The notes under the pieces: model-generated
The model's database searches: none
What the model saw: only the letters and a program-made list of their open reading frames with translations
What the model was told of the DNA's origin: nothing
Made by a program: the position numbers and the translations under genes
Source: Pseudomonadota bacterium
Lineage (GTDB): Bacteria; Pseudomonadota; Alphaproteobacteria; Sphingomonadales; Sphingomonadaceae
DNA: 22,322 nt
Direction: 5' to 3'
Assembly (NCBI GenBank): GCA_030271595.1
Contig: JARXKO010000003.1
Coordinates: forward strand, 1-22,322
Shown: in pieces, positions 20,752 to 22,322 of the stretch
How positions within the stretch are numbered: the first letter of the stretch is position 1
Layout: every line of letters starts with the position of its first letter

Positions 20752-22322
20752 TTTCTCCGCCGCGGCGATGACGCCCTTCGAGATCGCGCCGATATCCTCG
20801 TCGGTGAAGCTTTTGGCTTCCGGCTGCATCATCACCTCGATCGCCAGCGACAGCCCGTCGGTAGTATCGAAGCGATCGAACAAGCGGACGTCGGTGATCC
20901 GCGTCTTGTCGCTGCCGCGGACGGCGCGGACGAGATCGGCAGCCGGAAGGTCCGGCGGGACGATGAATGCGAAATCGCGTGACACGGGTTGCAACGCCGG
21001 CGGTGCATAAGCGGGCCGAGCCCGCGACACCGAGCGCGGCTCGGGGATGGCATCGAGATAGAGTTCCGCAGCCACGGCTGCGGCGGGTGCGCCGAGCTGG
21101 CGAAGGACCTGCGGGTGAACCTCGCCAAAGCGCGCGACGATCGTTTTGGACCCAAGGCCGAGGCTGGCCGATCGGCCGGGATGCCATTGCGGCCCGGCAT
21201 TTGCGAAACTCTGCAGATTGGCGACCGGCGTTCCCGCCGCTTCGAGCAACGCAAGCACCTCCGCCTTGGCGTCAAAGGCGTCGAACGGCGCCGGCTTGCC
21301 CGACTGCCAGCCGCGCGCCTGCCGATCGCCGGCGAGCAGGATCGCGACCGTTGGGTGCTCGCTATCGCGGCCATAGCGCCGGCCGAGCTCGAACAATCGG
21401 ACCGAGCTTGCGCCGCGATCGAGGTTACGCCGCGCCGCCGCTGCCAAGCCGGGCAGAAGCGAAGGTCGCATGACCTTCATGTCCTCGCTGATCGGATTGG
21501 CGACGACCCACTCGCCACCACCGACCGCCTCAGCCTCGGCCTGGGAAATGAAGCTCCAAGTAATCGCCTCGTTGAGTCCGCGGGCCGCCGCTGCCCGGCG
21601 CACCCGGCGCTCGGCAAGCTGCGATCGGGTCGCGGTCGCATGGGCGACTCCGGGCGCCCGCTCGAGCGGGGTCGAGGGGATCGAGTCATAGCCGGTGATG
21701 CGGATGATTTCTTCGACCACATCGGCGGGGCCATCGACGTCACGCCGCCACGTCGGAACGGTTACCTCGCCCCCGTTCACCCCGAAGCCCAGGCGCTCGA
21801 GGATCGCTTTCTGCTCGGCCTCGGGCACGTCGATCCCGCCCAGCGCCGCAGTCCGCGCATAATCGAAGGCGATGGTCCCGGTTTCGACCGGCGGCTTGCC
21901 GGCGCAGATCACGCGCGACGGCTGGCCGCCACAAATGTCGAGCACGTACTGGGTCAGGATTGCCAGGCCATCGTCGAGGAAGGCCGGATCGACCCCGCGC
22001 TCGAAACGGCTGCGCGCGTCGCTGGTCAGGCCGAGCGTCTGTCCGGTGCGGGCAATATTTTCGGGGGTGAAATAGGCGACCTCAAGCATTACGCCGGTCG
22101 TTGTATCGGCTACGCCAGAATCCTCGCCGCCCATGATCCCGCCGATGTCGTGGACCTGGGCATCGTCGGCGATGACGGTCATGAACGGCTCGAGGACATA
22201 ATGCTTCTCGTTAAGCGCGAGTACCGTCTCGCCGGGCTTTGCGGCCCGAGCCGTCAAAGCGCCCGCTAGCTTGGCCATGTCATAAGCGTGCGCCGGACGG
22301 CCAAGATCGAGCATGACGTAAT
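20728..22322 (-). CDS. pheT: Phenylalanyl-tRNA synthetase beta subunit (5' end outside window)
   Basis: The beta subunit, with PheS, forms the synthetase that charges tRNA-Phe. About 530 C-terminal residues are visible; the usual total is about 800, so the N-terminal tRNA-binding region lies beyond the right edge. The fragment opens within the B3/4 region (YVMLDLGRPAHAYD, GGIMGGEDSGV), continues with the B5 domain (IDVPEAEQKAILERLGF, TVPTWRRDVDGPADVVEEIIRITGYD), then the synthetase-like core, and ends with the FDX-ACB domain (PVSRDFAFIVP, VRLFDRFD, SLAIEVMMQPEAKSFTDEDI). All is in frame up to the edge. pheS would be expected further along on the same strand, outside the window. Confidence 0.97.
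   Translation of the reverse strand, partial: YVMLDLGRPAHAYDMAKLAGALTARAAKPGETVLALNEKHYVLEPFMTVIADDAQVHDIGGIMGGEDSGVADTTTGVMLEVAYFTPENIARTGQTLGLTSDARSRFERGVDPAFLDDGLAILTQYVLDICGGQPSRVICAGKPPVETGTIAFDYARTAALGGIDVPEAEQKAILERLGFGVNGGEVTVPTWRRDVDGPADVVEEIIRITGYDSIPSTPLERAPGVAHATATRSQLAERRVRRAAAARGLNEAITWSFISQAEAEAVGGGEWVVANPISEDMKVMRPSLLPGLAAAARRNLDRGASSVRLFELGRRYGRDSEHPTVAILLAGDRQARGWQSGKPAPFDAFDAKAEVLALLEAAGTPVANLQSFANAGPQWHPGRSASLGLGSKTIVARFGEVHPQVLRQLGAPAAAVAAELYLDAIPEPRSVSRARPAYAPPALQPVSRDFAFIVPPDLPAADLVRAVRGSDKTRITDVRLFDRFDTTDGLSLAIEVMMQPEAKSFTDEDIGAISKGVIAAAEKLGARLRG

Noticed and set aside
1..22322. CRISPR arrays, insertion sequences and toxin-antitoxin pairs
   Set aside because: No regular direct repeats, transposase genes or terminal inverted repeats were seen, and no toxin-antitoxin pair was recognised.

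Overview
The window is a GC-rich, densely coded stretch of an alphaproteobacterial chromosome, most probably a member of the Sphingomonadales. This placement is an inference from protein style and gene order: hemE beside maf-coaE-dnaQ, hpf-ptsN, an MmcB-type repair protein, and ftsE-ftsX-ydcF-plsC beside a divergent zinc-ribbon membrane protein. No rRNA, CRISPR array, insertion sequence or phage gene is visible.

Layout. (1) 1-3260: hemE reads left and maf-coaE-dnaQ read right from a 322-bp non-coding gap (1054-1375). The gap holds an AT-rich tract, two inverted repeats whose arms all carry GANTC sites, and a near-consensus DnaA box. In many alphaproteobacteria the chromosome origin lies beside hemE, so this gap is a candidate oriC. 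(2) 3311-7999: hpf, ptsN, a DUF1491 gene, a secreted SleB-type cell wall hydrolase, mmcB, a secreted ankyrin-repeat protein (opposite strand), a YcgN-type cysteine-cluster protein and a YgjP-type zinc metallopeptidase. (3) 7952-10509, minus strand: penicillin-binding protein 1A and methionine sulfoxide reductase B. (4) 10586-16305: three consecutive DUF4402 secreted beta-sandwich proteins, a PapD-like periplasmic chaperone and a 900-residue usher-like outer-membrane protein. I read this as a non-classical chaperone-usher surface-fibre system, and it is the most interesting part of the window. (5) 16369-16863: tRNA-Leu(GAG) on the minus strand and a small secreted protein of unknown function. 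(6) 16870-20751: a divergent MJ0042-type zinc-ribbon membrane protein, then a tightly overlapping ftsE-ftsX-ydcF-plsC operon. (7) 20728-22322: the 3' two-thirds of pheT on the minus strand, running off the right edge.

How the genes work together. The left block combines haem synthesis, CoA synthesis, replication proofreading and nucleotide housekeeping around the putative origin. hpf and ptsN form the usual stress and nitrogen-PTS pair. Envelope functions dominate the rest: peptidoglycan synthesis and cleavage (PBP1A, SleB-type hydrolase, FtsEX, the YdcF-family protein), phospholipid synthesis (PlsC) and surface fibres (the DUF4402 cluster). Within the fibre cluster, two strong intrinsic terminators separate the genes into several transcription units, with the chaperone and usher co-transcribed behind a possible operator.

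Notable single observations: ftsE appears to start at a CTG codon 8 nt behind a good Shine-Dalgarno sequence, and aroE, often found between maf and coaE in alphaproteobacteria, is absent. All calls come from reading the sequence; no database search was run.
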